Assembly (NCBI GenBank): GCA_028714895.1 | Contig: JAQTLM010000020.1 | Span: forward strand, 1 to 40,660 | DNA length: 40,660 nucleotides | Direction of reading: 5' to 3' | Origin: Gallionella sp. | Lineage (GTDB): Bacteria > Pseudomonadota > Gammaproteobacteria > Burkholderiales > Gallionellaceae | Shown: positions 24,177-33,026 of the stretch, piece after piece | How positions within the stretch are numbered: position 1 is the first letter of the stretch | Layout: each line of letters begins with the position of its first letter | The notes under the pieces: model-generated | Database searches by the model: none | Told to the model about the DNA's origin: nothing | What the model saw: only the letters and a program-made list of their open reading frames with translations | Program-made: the position numbers and the translations under genes

Positions 24177-24206
24177 TTGACATGGTTATATACTGTAATG
24201 TACATT
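24177..24206 (+). promoter_or_regulatory. Candidate promoter of the SHP-like cytochrome
   Basis: Perfect -35 TTGACA (24177-24182), 18-base spacer, -10 TACATT (24201-24206), about 60 bases before the start codon. Confidence 0.55.
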
Positions 24207-24267
24207 CAAAAATGTAGTACAAACTTAATGAAATACAAACTTAACTCCTTAGGAGGGGCTTTAAAAA

Positions 24268-24687
24268 ATGCGTAAATTTGCTTATGTTCTGCTTGCAGCT
24301 CTCGGTCTTTTCAGTCTGCCTGTTCAGGCGGATGTTGATGGTGCAAAACAATTCGTTAAACAGTATGCAGCTCTCGTTAAAGGATCTAATCCTACTTACG
24401 TTTTGAATGCGGAAGCGGGGCGGGCTTTTTTTGTTAAAAAGCATACCGTGAATGGTAAGCAAGTAGCTTGCACAGATTGCCATGGCGATAATCCGGCAGC
24501 CGTCGGTAAGCATTCAGAAACCAAGAAGAAAATCGCTTCCCTTTCTCCTGCCGTCAACCCTAAGCGCTTTTCAAATCTGAAAAAGACTGAAGAAACCTTC
24601 GATAAACACTGCAATGACATCCTTGAAAGAAACTGCACATCGCAGGAAAAAGGCGATTACATAGTTTATATATTGTCGATTAAATAA
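24268..24687 (+). CDS. SHP/DUF1924-type cytochrome c
   Basis: A 139-residue precursor with signal peptide MRKFAYVLLAALGLFSLPVQA. One heme site CTDCH (68-72). The C-terminal pattern HCNDILERNCTSQEKGDYI, with a pair of cysteines, is that of the DUF1924 family related to the Rhodobacter 'sphaeroides heme protein'. That protein has an Asn heme ligand, which leaves on reduction and lets O2 or NO bind. AGGAGG lies upstream of the ATG. A strong terminator follows. Sitting beside the redox operon and near nirK, it may bind or reduce NO; this is inferred from the family. Confidence 0.85.
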   Translation: MRKFAYVLLAALGLFSLPVQADVDGAKQFVKQYAALVKGSNPTYVLNAEAGRAFFVKKHTVNGKQVACTDCHGDNPAAVGKHSETKKKIASLSPAVNPKRFSNLKKTEETFDKHCNDILERNCTSQEKGDYIVYILSIK

Positions 24688-24709
24688 TTTAGTAGTAGTT
24701 GTTAAAACA

Positions 24710-24736
24710 CAGCCCACATTTTCGTGGGCTGTTTTC
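24710..24736 (+). terminator. Intrinsic terminator after the SHP-like gene
   Basis: Stem CAGCCCAC / GTGGGCTG with loop ATTTTC, followed by TTTTCTTTA; 23 bases past the stop codon. Confidence 0.92.
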
Positions 24737-24798
24737 TTTATTTCTAAAGAATATTAGCGCTCCCTCATAGCGAGCGTTTTTTGGAGCAATAAGCATTT

Positions 24799-25182
24799 AT
24801 GATTACTTTGCCGGATATGATTACTTTGCCGGATATGAAGCAGGTATTCGACAATCTCGACGAAGGGATTGTTTTTATTGATCAAGATCGTCGCGTTGTG
24901 GCAATCAATGAAGCGGCTAGCCGCATGCTGGGGCAGGATCGCGACGCTACTCTAAACAAACTCTGTCCTGCTCTTTTTCAGGGGACGGATTGCGCGAGAG
25001 ATTGCGAGAAAAGCGACCATTGCACACTTATGGTGGAAACGAAGCAAGAAAGAAAGTTTCAAGACCTTGTTGTGCGGCGTCCTGATGGCGCGTTGGTTCA
25101 GTTGCGTATGTGGGCCATAGTGCTACCCTCCAAAGGACCATCGAAACACTGCGCTGTGGTATTGCGTGGGACGAATTGGTGA
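24799..25182 (+). CDS. Stand-alone PAS domain protein
   Basis: A 127-residue protein consisting of one PAS sensor domain (VFDNLDEGIVFIDQDRRVVA, INEAASRMLGQ) with a cysteine cluster typical of PAS domains in sigma-54 activators (LCPALFQGTDCARDCEKSDHC). There is no AAA+, kinase or DNA-binding output, so it is either a truncated regulator or a partner protein. The first 18 bases are duplicated in tandem, giving MITLPDMITLPDM; the ATGs at 24799, 24817 and 24835 are all possible starts. GGAG lies about 13 bases before the first ATG. Confidence 0.75.
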   Translation: MITLPDMITLPDMKQVFDNLDEGIVFIDQDRRVVAINEAASRMLGQDRDATLNKLCPALFQGTDCARDCEKSDHCTLMVETKQERKFQDLVVRRPDGALVQLRMWAIVLPSKGPSKHCAVVLRGTNW

Positions 25183-25314
25183 GATTCAAGCGCGTAAAAC
25201 AGGTATGGGGAGTATTGCGGTAACGTGCGAATTCAGATCTGGACTTTGACGCGAATAGCAGAGGATATTAAGCATGCCCTGTGTTGGTTAGCAGGCTACA
25301 GGATTTTGCATGGC

Positions 25315-28300
25315 TCACGAAGATGGTTTTTCTGGGAAACTTCTTTCCTGCCACCATGCGTAGACTACGGGAATGACGATAAGGGAGAGTAGCGGTGCGG
25401 TAATCATGCCACCCACCAAAGGCGCAGCAATACGCTTCATTACATCCGCGCCGGTGCCAGAACTGACCATCACGGGAACCAACCCGGCCACGATCACAGA
25501 TACCGTCATTATTTTCGGACGAATGCGCAGCAGCGCTCCGTGAACGATGGCAAGCTGTAAATTCTGATAATTTACCGGCTGGCCGGACTGGCGAAGTTCT
25601 GCGATGGACTGATCCAGATAGAGCAACATGACCACGCCGAACTCGGCCGCCACCCCGGCCAACGCGATAAACCCGACTGCGACCGCCACCGACAAGTGAT
25701 AATCCAGCCAGTACACCAGCCAGAAGCCGCCCGCCAAGGAAAAAGGTAAGCACAGCAACACCAGCAGCACTTTGCCGCTATGGCGGAAATTCAAATAAAG
25801 CAGCGCCACCACCAGCAGCAGCGTGAGCGGTATCACCCACATGAAACGTTCCTTGGCGTGCTGCAAGCTGGCATATTGCCCTGACCAGGCGATGGCGTAG
25901 CCCGGTTGCAGCTCGACGGTTTTTGCCACTGCGGCCTGCGCGTCGGCTATATAACCGCCCAAGTCGCGCCCGGCGAAATCGAGATAAACATAGGCCACCA
26001 AACGGCCATTCTCGCTTTTGATCTCGACCGGGCCATCATTCACGCTTATCTTTGCGATCGTTCCCAACGATACTTGCGCGCCGGAAGCCGTCACAATGCG
26101 GCTGGCCGCAAGCGCAGTGAGTGAATCGCGGAAAGCGCGCTGATAGCGCAGGTTGATCGGGAAACGGTTGCGCCCCTCGACCACCATACCGATGTTTTCA
26201 CCGCCGATGGCGCCCTGCACTAGACGCTGCACATCGGCTGCGGTAACGCCGTAACGCGCTGCTTGAACACGGTCCAGCGCAATATCCACGTAGCGCCCGC
26301 CGGAAGCACGGTCGGCGAAAGCGTTGCGTGTGCCCGGCACGGAGTTTTTTATCGCCTCCTCAACTTGCATGGCCAGTGCGCTGATGCCGGCAATATCCGG
26401 GCCGGTGATTTTGACCCCCAGCGGCGTGCGGATGCCGGTGGATAGCATGTCTATGCGCGTGCGGATCGGATATCCCCAGGAATTGGTCAGCCCCGGCAGG
26501 CGCACCTGGTTGTCCAGTTTGCGGATCAGTTCCTCCATGGTTTCGCCGGGCGGCCACTGTTCGCGCGGTTTGAGCTGGATCGTTGTTTCCAGCATCGAAA
26601 GTGGCGCCGGGTCGGTGGCGGAATTGGCGCGTCCGGCTTTGCCGAACACGCGCTCGACCTCGGGCATTTGCGCGATCAGGCGATCGGTAATTTGCAAAAT
26701 ACTCGCCGCTTCGTCTATCGATACGCCGGGCAGGGTGGTGGGCATATAAAGCAGGTCGCCTTCATTGAGCGGCGGCATAAACTCGCTGCCCAGTTTTGCA
26801 ATCGGCCAGGCGGCGCTCAGCAGCAATATCAGGCAGAGCAACAGGGAAAGCTTGCGTTTTTGTAGCGCGGCCATTAACAGCGGGCGGTAAAGCGCATGCA
26901 GCAGACGGTTCAACGGGTTGTTTTGCTCGTGGGTGATGCGCCCACGGATAAAATAGCCCATCAGCACCGGAGCCAAAGTAATGGCGAGTGCCGCGCTTGC
27001 GGCCATGGCATAAGTCTTGGTGTAGGCGAGCGGAGCAAACAGCTTGCCTGCCTGCCCGGTGAGCGTCAGCACCGGAAGGAAGGATACGGTGATGATCAGC
27101 AGCGAAAAGAATAAAGCCGGGCCTACCTCAAGTGCGCTCTGGGCGGTGATTTTCCAGTAGTCGGGCTGATCGCCAGCGCGCTCCAGATGCTTATGCATGT
27201 TTTCTATCATCACCACTGCGGCATCCACCATGGCGCCGATGGCGATGGCGATGCCGCCTAGCGACATGATGTTGGCGGTTACGCCTTGGCTTTCCATGAT
27301 GATAAAAGAGGCCAGAATGCCGATCGGCAGCGTGACTACCGCCACCAATGAGGAGCGCAAATGGAATAAAAATGCGAGGCATACCAGAGCGACGATGAGC
27401 GATTCCTCGACCAGTTTTTCGCTTAATGTTTTGATGGCACGCTTGATTACCCCGGAGCGGTCATAAGTGACCACCAGTTCAATGCCGGGCGGTAATCCGC
27501 TCTGCAATTCATTTAACCGTGCCTTGACACGCGTTATGGTCTCAAGCGCGTTTTCGCCGTAACGCATGATGATGATGCCGCCGGTTACTTCGCCTTGCCC
27601 ATCCAGATCGGTCACGCCGCGGCGCAATTCGTTCCCGACCTGAATTTGCGCTACATCTTCCAGGCGGATGGGTACCCCTTGCGCGTTGGTCGCTAGTGGA
27701 ATGCGCCGGAAGTCATCCAGGTTCTTCAAATAATTCTGCGCGCGCACGACATATTCGGCATGCCCCATTTCCATCACCGAGCCGCCGCCCGCCATATTGC
27801 TGTCGCGTATTGCTTGCCCGACGCGTTCCAGACTCAAGTTGTACGCTGCCAGCCGGTTGGGGTTCACTTCTATCTGGAATTGCCGCACCATGCCGCCGAT
27901 GCTGGCGACTTCAGCCACGCCCGGCAGGCTCTGCAACTCGTACTTGAGGAAGAAATCCTGCACGGCGCGCAATTGGTCGGCATCGTAGCGGTGATGCCGA
28001 TCCACCAGCGCATATTCGAATACCCAACCAACGCCTGAGGCATCCGGCCCCAGCGTGGGGATGACACCCCACGGCAGGCGGTCTTCAATCTGGCTTAAAT
28101 ACTCCAGCACGCGCGAGCGTGCCCAGTACGGGTCAGTGCCGTCCTTGAAAATCACATATACGTATGATTCGCCGAACATGGAAAAACCGCGCACTGCGGT
28201 CGAACCAGGCACCGACAGCAACTCGGAAGTGAGCGGAAAAGTGACTTGATCTTCTACTACCTGCGGGGGTTGGCCCGGGTAAGCGGTTTTGACGATGACT

Positions 28301-28437
28301 TGAACGTCGGAAAGATCGGGAATGGCGTCCAGCGCCATATTGCGCGAGGAGTATATTCCCCAGCCTGCCACCAAAACGGCGCCTAGCAGCACCAGGATGC
28401 GGTTTTTCAGTGACCATTTGATGATGCGTGCAATCAT
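25315..28437 (-). CDS. cusA: CusA/CzcA-family heavy-metal RND efflux pump
   Basis: A 1040-residue inner-membrane proton antiporter of the HME-RND class. Twelve membrane helices with two large periplasmic loops. It opens MIARIIKWSLKNRILVLLGA and ends in the family pattern GGMITAPLLSLIVIPVVYAWW. DPAPLSMLETTIQLKP and RIDMLSTGIRTP carry two of the methionines that bind copper or silver in CusA. The residue at the third place (ARYGVTAADVQ) is Val, not Met. The start at 28437 fits the family N terminus better than 28497. It follows the adaptor gene by 72 bases; no outer-membrane factor is present. Monovalent copper or silver is the likely cargo, judged by resemblance. Confidence 0.9.
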   Translation of the reverse strand: MIARIIKWSLKNRILVLLGAVLVAGWGIYSSRNMALDAIPDLSDVQVIVKTAYPGQPPQVVEDQVTFPLTSELLSVPGSTAVRGFSMFGESYVYVIFKDGTDPYWARSRVLEYLSQIEDRLPWGVIPTLGPDASGVGWVFEYALVDRHHRYDADQLRAVQDFFLKYELQSLPGVAEVASIGGMVRQFQIEVNPNRLAAYNLSLERVGQAIRDSNMAGGGSVMEMGHAEYVVRAQNYLKNLDDFRRIPLATNAQGVPIRLEDVAQIQVGNELRRGVTDLDGQGEVTGGIIIMRYGENALETITRVKARLNELQSGLPPGIELVVTYDRSGVIKRAIKTLSEKLVEESLIVALVCLAFLFHLRSSLVAVVTLPIGILASFIIMESQGVTANIMSLGGIAIAIGAMVDAAVVMIENMHKHLERAGDQPDYWKITAQSALEVGPALFFSLLIITVSFLPVLTLTGQAGKLFAPLAYTKTYAMAASAALAITLAPVLMGYFIRGRITHEQNNPLNRLLHALYRPLLMAALQKRKLSLLLCLILLLSAAWPIAKLGSEFMPPLNEGDLLYMPTTLPGVSIDEAASILQITDRLIAQMPEVERVFGKAGRANSATDPAPLSMLETTIQLKPREQWPPGETMEELIRKLDNQVRLPGLTNSWGYPIRTRIDMLSTGIRTPLGVKITGPDIAGISALAMQVEEAIKNSVPGTRNAFADRASGGRYVDIALDRVQAARYGVTAADVQRLVQGAIGGENIGMVVEGRNRFPINLRYQRAFRDSLTALAASRIVTASGAQVSLGTIAKISVNDGPVEIKSENGRLVAYVYLDFAGRDLGGYIADAQAAVAKTVELQPGYAIAWSGQYASLQHAKERFMWVIPLTLLLVVALLYLNFRHSGKVLLVLLCLPFSLAGGFWLVYWLDYHLSVAVAVGFIALAGVAAEFGVVMLLYLDQSIAELRQSGQPVNYQNLQLAIVHGALLRIRPKIMTVSVIVAGLVPVMVSSGTGADVMKRIAAPLVGGMITAPLLSLIVIPVVYAWWQERSFPEKPSS

Positions 28438-28509
28438 GCTTGAGTCCAAAAAATCTTCGCGCCACAGGCGCGAGGAATTGGCGTTCCTTTGCGGCAAAAC
28501 TTTTTGCGC

Positions 28510-29928
28510 TTAGTGTTTGCCTGCACCGTGGTTGTTATGCATGCGCTGTGCGGCATCGCTCATTGATGCCGCCGCATCCAATAAGAACTGTCCATTTACC
28601 GCAACCTGATCGCCAGCTTGTAAACCAGCGGTGATTTCAATGGTATCGGCGGCTTCAATCCCGGTTTCCACTTGGACTGGCGAAAAGTGTCCTGCACCCT
28701 CGGCCAGCATTACCCAATCACCCTTGCCGGTGCGCATTACTGCCGAGCGAGGCACGGCAAGCGCCTTGTGTGGCTTGGCGTGAATGATGACATCAAGGAA
28801 GGAGCCTATGAGCAGCTGGCTCTTGGTATTGTCGACGCTCACCCGCGCCTGTATGGTGCGTGTCGTGCTATCAACCATTGGGGAGATAAATTGCAGACGT
28901 GCCTTGATTTCCGGCGCGTTGGATTTTGGTAGGCGTACCGTCACCTCATCCCCATTTTTTATCCAAGCCAGTTGGTCGGGAAAAAGCGGCAAATCAATCC
29001 AGACCCGCGACGTGTTGGCGAAGGAAAACAGGTTATCCATCGGCTTGACAGCACTGCCCTCATGAACTTCGATCTTGGTGACAAAACCGGGCTGCGGTGC
29101 GCGTATTTCAACCACCTCTCTTGGCCGGTAAGTTGTATTGAGCTCTTCAATCAGTTGGTCGGCATCAAAATATTGAAATTTCTCAGTGTAAAGATTGCGG
29201 CTTTTTGCATTCATCTTCACCGCCATCATGTCGCTCTCGGTCATCGTATAGTCCGACGTGTGCGCGTCTTCGGAGTTCATAGGCGCCAAGAGTATGTTTT
29301 TTTCCTTAAGCAATTCGACGTATTCGAACTGTGTTTTAAGCAACTCGGGGGAATATATTTCATAGATTGCTTGCCCAGCTTCAACTTGCTGGCCAACCGA
29401 AGTGACATGGAGTTTTTTGATGACCCCTTCAAGTTTCGAGCTAAGGTTAAAAACCAGGCTTTCATCGGCAACCACGTTGCCGTAGGCGTGGATGTCCTGG
29501 CTCAGTGTTTGCCATTCGGCTACGGCCAAACGTACCCCCAGGTTTTGCTGCGAGGCGGTGTCGAGATACACGCCGTGGCTATGCCCGGGTTGGTGCGCAC
29601 TCGGCGGCTCCATTTCCACCAAGTCCATGCCGCAAATCGGGCATGTACCCGGCTGATCCTTGATGACCTGAGGATGCATGGGGCATACCCAAAGTTTTTT
29701 TGCCGGTTTAGCCGAAGTCTTGTCGGAGGGGTTTATTTGATCCAGATTTGAACGGGCTGCAGGAGCGACAGAAGCGTTGCCATCAAGCCGGTTTGCCGAA
29801 TGGCCAACGTAGAAATATCCAATAATGACCAGGATTGCGATTGCACATACACCCAGCCACAGCTTGGTATGTTTGAATACAAGCGCATCCAGCAATTTGA
29901 GATATCGTTTTTTTTCAGGACTTGCCAT
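28510..29928 (-). CDS. cusB: CusB-like periplasmic adaptor with heavy-metal-binding domain
   Basis: A 472-residue membrane-fusion protein. One N-terminal membrane anchor (~22-41), then a small heavy-metal-binding domain at ~80-106 (WVCPMHPQVIKDQPGTCPIC, GMDLVE) common in CusB-type adaptors. Next come barrel-sandwich and helical-hairpin regions (GVIKKLHVTSVGQQVEAGQ, YSPELLKTQFEYVELLKEKN) and the C-terminal beta domains (VAVNGQFLLDAA). A His- and Met-containing tail (MHNNHGAGKH) may bind metal. It joins the RND pump to an outer-membrane channel, which is not encoded here. First gene of the efflux pair; the 29929-30069 spacer may hold its promoter, but I cannot place one firmly. Confidence 0.9.
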   Translation of the reverse strand: MASPEKKRYLKLLDALVFKHTKLWLGVCAIAILVIIGYFYVGHSANRLDGNASVAPAARSNLDQINPSDKTSAKPAKKLWVCPMHPQVIKDQPGTCPICGMDLVEMEPPSAHQPGHSHGVYLDTASQQNLGVRLAVAEWQTLSQDIHAYGNVVADESLVFNLSSKLEGVIKKLHVTSVGQQVEAGQAIYEIYSPELLKTQFEYVELLKEKNILLAPMNSEDAHTSDYTMTESDMMAVKMNAKSRNLYTEKFQYFDADQLIEELNTTYRPREVVEIRAPQPGFVTKIEVHEGSAVKPMDNLFSFANTSRVWIDLPLFPDQLAWIKNGDEVTVRLPKSNAPEIKARLQFISPMVDSTTRTIQARVSVDNTKSQLLIGSFLDVIIHAKPHKALAVPRSAVMRTGKGDWVMLAEGAGHFSPVQVETGIEAADTIEITAGLQAGDQVAVNGQFLLDAAASMSDAAQRMHNNHGAGKH

Positions 29929-30069
29929 GTTTGTATGTCAAGAGACAAATGTACTCCAACAGGTTCAGCCCGAACAAATCTAATACTTTGTATAGGCCGA
30001 CTCTATAGCACAAAATGATGCATTTCGAAATTACATCGCATAGCGGTTGATTGCCGCATGCAATGACTG

Positions 30070-30411
30070 CTATTTGTCAGGGTTTTCGTAATACGGGTTG
30101 ATAACGCAATTACCGAGTCGTCTTTTGGCTTCTTGTTCGCATGATTCATAGTCCTGGTATTTGTCGCAAACTTCGAATGCACCCATTATCAAACAGAATG
30201 GTGCCTTAGTCGATGCGGGAGGTTGATCTACCGCGCAATCTCCTTTTGTTCCGGTGATGCGTTTGCATTCATCGTTGGAGCTGTATTTGCACTCGTCTAT
30301 CCGGATAGCTCCACTATCTGTTACCGGGCAAAACCTGCCGGCGGACGCATATTGCGGGAGCCCGATTGCAACGCACAACAACAGGCTGGTAAAAATCTTT
30401 TTAACTTGCAT
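30070..30411 (-). CDS. Small cysteine-rich exported protein
   Basis: A 113-residue precursor. Starting at 30411, preceded by AAAGGA, gives signal peptide MQVKKIFTSLLLCVAIGLPQYASA. The mature protein has eight cysteines in regular spacing (FCPVTD, DECKYSSNDECKR, GDCAVD, APFCLI, FEVCDKY, ESCEQ, GNCVINPYY), enough for four disulfides. The end YESCEQEAKRRLGNCVINPYY resembles small DUF3551-like secreted proteins, but I would not press this. No function is known. It lies upstream of cusBA on the same strand with its own spacer. Confidence 0.7.
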   Translation of the reverse strand: MQVKKIFTSLLLCVAIGLPQYASAGRFCPVTDSGAIRIDECKYSSNDECKRITGTKGDCAVDQPPASTKAPFCLIMGAFEVCDKYQDYESCEQEAKRRLGNCVINPYYENPDK

Positions 30412-30698
30412 AGTGTTATTTCCTTTATTTGTACTACCTGGCAACCGGGAATTGGAGGTATATCTTTAGCGGTTGGTTCAAGTGACCATGATCAGCAACA
30501 ATAATTCCACCATGCAGCATGGATAAACACGGCCTTTGGAATGGCACATCAGGAATCCGTTAAGGAATTTATGGACGCGCAACCGGTGGAATTATACTGT
30601 CTTATAGAAGGCATTATTTTACACGACAGATCGCCAAATGTGATGCTACTATTGGCAAGATTTAAAGGGTAATAGCGACAATTAAAGGGTAATGAAAT
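30412..30698. other. Divergent spacer between the Cys-rich gene and the FmdE-like gene
   Basis: No gene seen. The 3' end, just before the FmdE-like start, carries a repeated TAAAGGGTAAT (30662-30672 and 30682-30692); both copies contain AGGG and could serve as ribosome-binding sites. No FNR-type site is evident. Confidence 0.4.
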
Positions 30699-31307
30699 AT
30701 GAATCATCCGGTTTTTTTCGATGCGGTACCAAAGATCAGTTTGTACGACCCGTTGGCCGAATTTCTTGGCGCGACGGAAGACGGAATTCTGCAATACGGC
30801 TATTTTGACGCGGTACGGCTGGCTGGCCACTCCTGCCCGACGGTTGCCTCGGCCTATTGGATGACTTACAAGGCATTGGCCTCCCTCTATCCCGATGCAA
30901 TGCCGGAGCGCGGCGATATTTTGGTGGAGTTCGGCCAGGACAGCACCAGCGGCGTGACGGGCGTCATCGCGAATGTCGTGAGCATGTTGACCGGCGCCAT
31001 GTCCGACAATGGTTTCAAGGGGATTGCCGGACGCTTCAGCCGGTGCGACCGGTTGTTCTTCTCGGTGGAAATGCCGGGAGAAATGCGTTTTACCCGCCTC
31101 GACACGAATCAGGCCGTGACTACGGCGGCCAACCTGCAACACGTCCCGGCTTCACCGCGCATGTCACCGCTGATAGCAAGTTGCCTGGCAAACAGGGCAA
31201 CCCCGGAAGAGGCTGCCGAATTTAGGCAGCTATGGCAAGAACGGGTGCGCAGCATCCTGCTGGATCATGGAGATGACCCGGAAGTCTTTGTCGTAACGCC
31301 CGCTTGA
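30699..31307 (+). CDS. FmdE-like domain protein
   Basis: A 202-residue soluble protein with an FmdE-type domain, named after subunit E of formylmethanofuran dehydrogenase. The mark is YFDAVRLAGHSCPTVASAYW near residues 35-54, with the conserved His and Cys, then GDILVEFGQDSTSGVTGVIANV. It lacks the C-terminal zinc ribbon of archaeal FmdE. The organism shows no sign of methanogenesis, so this is a bacterial stand-alone version of unknown chemistry, perhaps metal- or cofactor-binding. It is followed after seven bases by a hemerythrin gene, so the two are one unit. Confidence 0.75.
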   Translation: MNHPVFFDAVPKISLYDPLAEFLGATEDGILQYGYFDAVRLAGHSCPTVASAYWMTYKALASLYPDAMPERGDILVEFGQDSTSGVTGVIANVVSMLTGAMSDNGFKGIAGRFSRCDRLFFSVEMPGEMRFTRLDTNQAVTTAANLQHVPASPRMSPLIASCLANRATPEEAAEFRQLWQERVRSILLDHGDDPEVFVVTPA

Positions 31308-31314
31308 GCATCCC

Positions 31315-31698
31315 ATGAAACGAACTCCGGCCCTGCAACCCTTGTCGCGGGAACATCACACCGCCCTTACCTTGGCAAAAGCCTGCGAGCGGGCGGCACA
31401 ATCGCGCGATGAAGAACGGATAGCCAAGGCCTGCCAGCGCGTAATCCAGGCCTTTTTCGCTGAACTGGAACCGCATTTTCAGATTGAGGAACGGTCGTTG
31501 CTGCCGCTCCTGCATAGCGCGGAAAACAGGCAGCTCGAGCAGCGCACCTTGGAGGATCACCAACAGCTGCGCGCGCTGCTCGATGGTTTGCAGCAAAATA
31601 ATATCGAAGCATTGGATAGCTTCGGCAAGCTCTTGTCTGCTCATGTCCGGTTCGAGGAAAGAGAGCTTTTCCCGGCGCTTGAAAGCTTGTTGCCGTGA
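31315..31698 (+). CDS. Hemerythrin-like HHE domain protein
   Basis: A 127-residue four-helix protein of the HHE cation-binding family. Putative diiron ligands are visible: the HH pair in SREHHTALTLAK, HFQIEERSLLPLLH in the second helix, LEDHQQL in the third, and SAHVRFEERELFPALE in the last. Such proteins bind O2 or NO, or help repair iron centres after nitrosative damage. It is cytoplasmic (no signal peptide). Coupled to the FmdE-like gene and close to nirK-related genes, it probably takes part in nitric-oxide handling; this is contextual inference. Confidence 0.88.
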   Translation: MKRTPALQPLSREHHTALTLAKACERAAQSRDEERIAKACQRVIQAFFAELEPHFQIEERSLLPLLHSAENRQLEQRTLEDHQQLRALLDGLQQNNIEALDSFGKLLSAHVRFEERELFPALESLLP

Positions 31699-31801
31699 AA
31701 GTTGCGGTGTAGTTCAGTCCGCGCCGTAAACCGCGCCTTCCGGCCAGCTGAAAACCCGAGCGAAAAATCTGCGGGAGTGCTGCATCACCCCGCGTGTCAT
31801 A

Positions 31802-32272
31802 TCACTTTCCCCATTCCCAACTCGGTATTGCATGCACGACCATGTAGTCCACTGCCGCCTTGACCTCGTTCTCGGATAATCTGGCGTTAGAGCCGCGGGA
31901 CGGCATGGAACCTTTCTTTCCTATAAACCCGTTTATGGCGTGGTCATAGAGAACTTCATTGCCTTGAGCAAGGCGCGCTTCCCAATCCTGCTTTTTGCCC
32001 AAACGCGGCGCCCCTTTCAATCCGGATTTATGGCAGATGCTGCAGGTGCCCTTGTACACCTTCTCACCGGTTGCCAGATCGGGGGCAGCCGCGACTACCT
32101 GTGGTTTGACCTCATTCAGCGGCGGAGCAGAGGGTGGCACCGGAGCGGCTGCCACGTTGGGAGTTGCGGCCGCAGCGGGTGCGGGCACAGGTGTGGCAAT
32201 TTCCTTGTTCTTGCCGCCGCATCCGGAAAGGAGCGCGAGCGATGCGATAACTATCAGTGTTTGTTTTTGCAT
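31802..32272 (-). CDS. Lipoprotein cytochrome c5 (copy 2)
   Basis: A 156-residue precursor with a lipobox (LALLSGC, Cys18), so it is membrane-anchored in the periplasm. An Ala/Pro-rich linker (~25-65) acts as a flexible arm. The cytochrome domain has CSICH and the methionine ligand in GSMPSRGSNARL, as in c5/c555-type cytochromes. It is a tandem paralogue of the gene at 32292-32720; the heme domains are nearly identical while the linker is present mainly here. It probably shuttles electrons to a periplasmic reductase or oxidase. Confidence 0.9.
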   Translation of the reverse strand: MQKQTLIVIASLALLSGCGGKNKEIATPVPAPAAAATPNVAAAPVPPSAPPLNEVKPQVVAAAPDLATGEKVYKGTCSICHKSGLKGAPRLGKKQDWEARLAQGNEVLYDHAINGFIGKKGSMPSRGSNARLSENEVKAAVDYMVVHAIPSWEWGK

Positions 32273-32291
32273 GTTGGTTGGAATCCTTCAG

Positions 32292-32720
32292 TTAGCGAAT
32301 TGTAAATTGTTTGGTTGCCGTAGAAAACACCTGCGACCCGAACGGCCCATGCGGTTTTGGCATGGAATACCACACCATATAGTCCACCGCCGCCTTGACC
32401 TCGTCCTCGGATAATTTGGCGTTCGAGCCGCGCGACGGCATGGAACCCTTGCTGCCTCTGTATCCCTTTACGGCATGGACATAAAGAATTTCATTGCCCT
32501 GCGCGAGACGCAATTCCCAGTCCTCCTTGTCGCCCAGGCGGGGCGCACCTTTCAACCCTAGCCTATGGCAAATGCTGCAGGTATTCCTGTACACCTTCTC
32601 ACCAGCTGATACTTTCCCTGGCAATTCGGCGGCGGCCGGCGCGGCCATTTCACCATTCTGGCTGTCGCACCCGGAAAGAAGCGCAAGCAATGCGCTAACC
32701 GCCAAGACCTGTTTTTGCAT
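32292..32720 (-). CDS. Lipoprotein cytochrome c5 (copy 1)
   Basis: A 142-residue precursor starting MQKQVLAVSALLALLSGCDS with lipobox Cys18. One heme site CSICH and methionine ligand in KGSMPSRGSNAKL. Compared with its downstream paralogue it lacks the long Ala/Pro linker but has a longer C-terminal tail (KPHGPFGSQVFSTATKQ). I use the ATG at 32720, aligned with the paralogue, instead of 32735. The genes are 19 bases apart and surely co-transcribed. Confidence 0.9.
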   Translation of the reverse strand: MQKQVLAVSALLALLSGCDSQNGEMAAPAAAELPGKVSAGEKVYRNTCSICHRLGLKGAPRLGDKEDWELRLAQGNEILYVHAVKGYRGSKGSMPSRGSNAKLSEDEVKAAVDYMVWYSMPKPHGPFGSQVFSTATKQFTIR

Positions 32721-32735
32721 GACTACGTTACCCAT

Positions 32736-33026
32736 TGGAAAACAGAAGTGGCTGAAGAGCGATTGGCATGATGTTCGCGGCGCGTGACAAATATCTCTAA
32801 AGCCAATATGTCAGCGCAAATGTTAAAACCAAAAATGAGACGCGATGGAATGCGACAAGTTCCCCAACGACTGCCGTTGAGCGGCCGAATATGCCTGAAT
32901 CCATATTCCGTTGGAAGCTGGTGCATGGAGTCAACGCATTCAGAATTAGGCTTGCATTTTCAATATATCCTATTAAAATACTCGGGCTTTATTTTTCGAT
33001 CAACCCACTCTTTTAAGGAATACAAA
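32736..33026. other. Divergent spacer between cytochrome c5 and DUF2249 genes
   Basis: No gene seen. A weak promoter for the DUF2249 gene is possible: TTGCAT (32952-32957), 16 bases, TAAAAT (32974-32979). No perfect FNR box is present. Confidence 0.35.
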
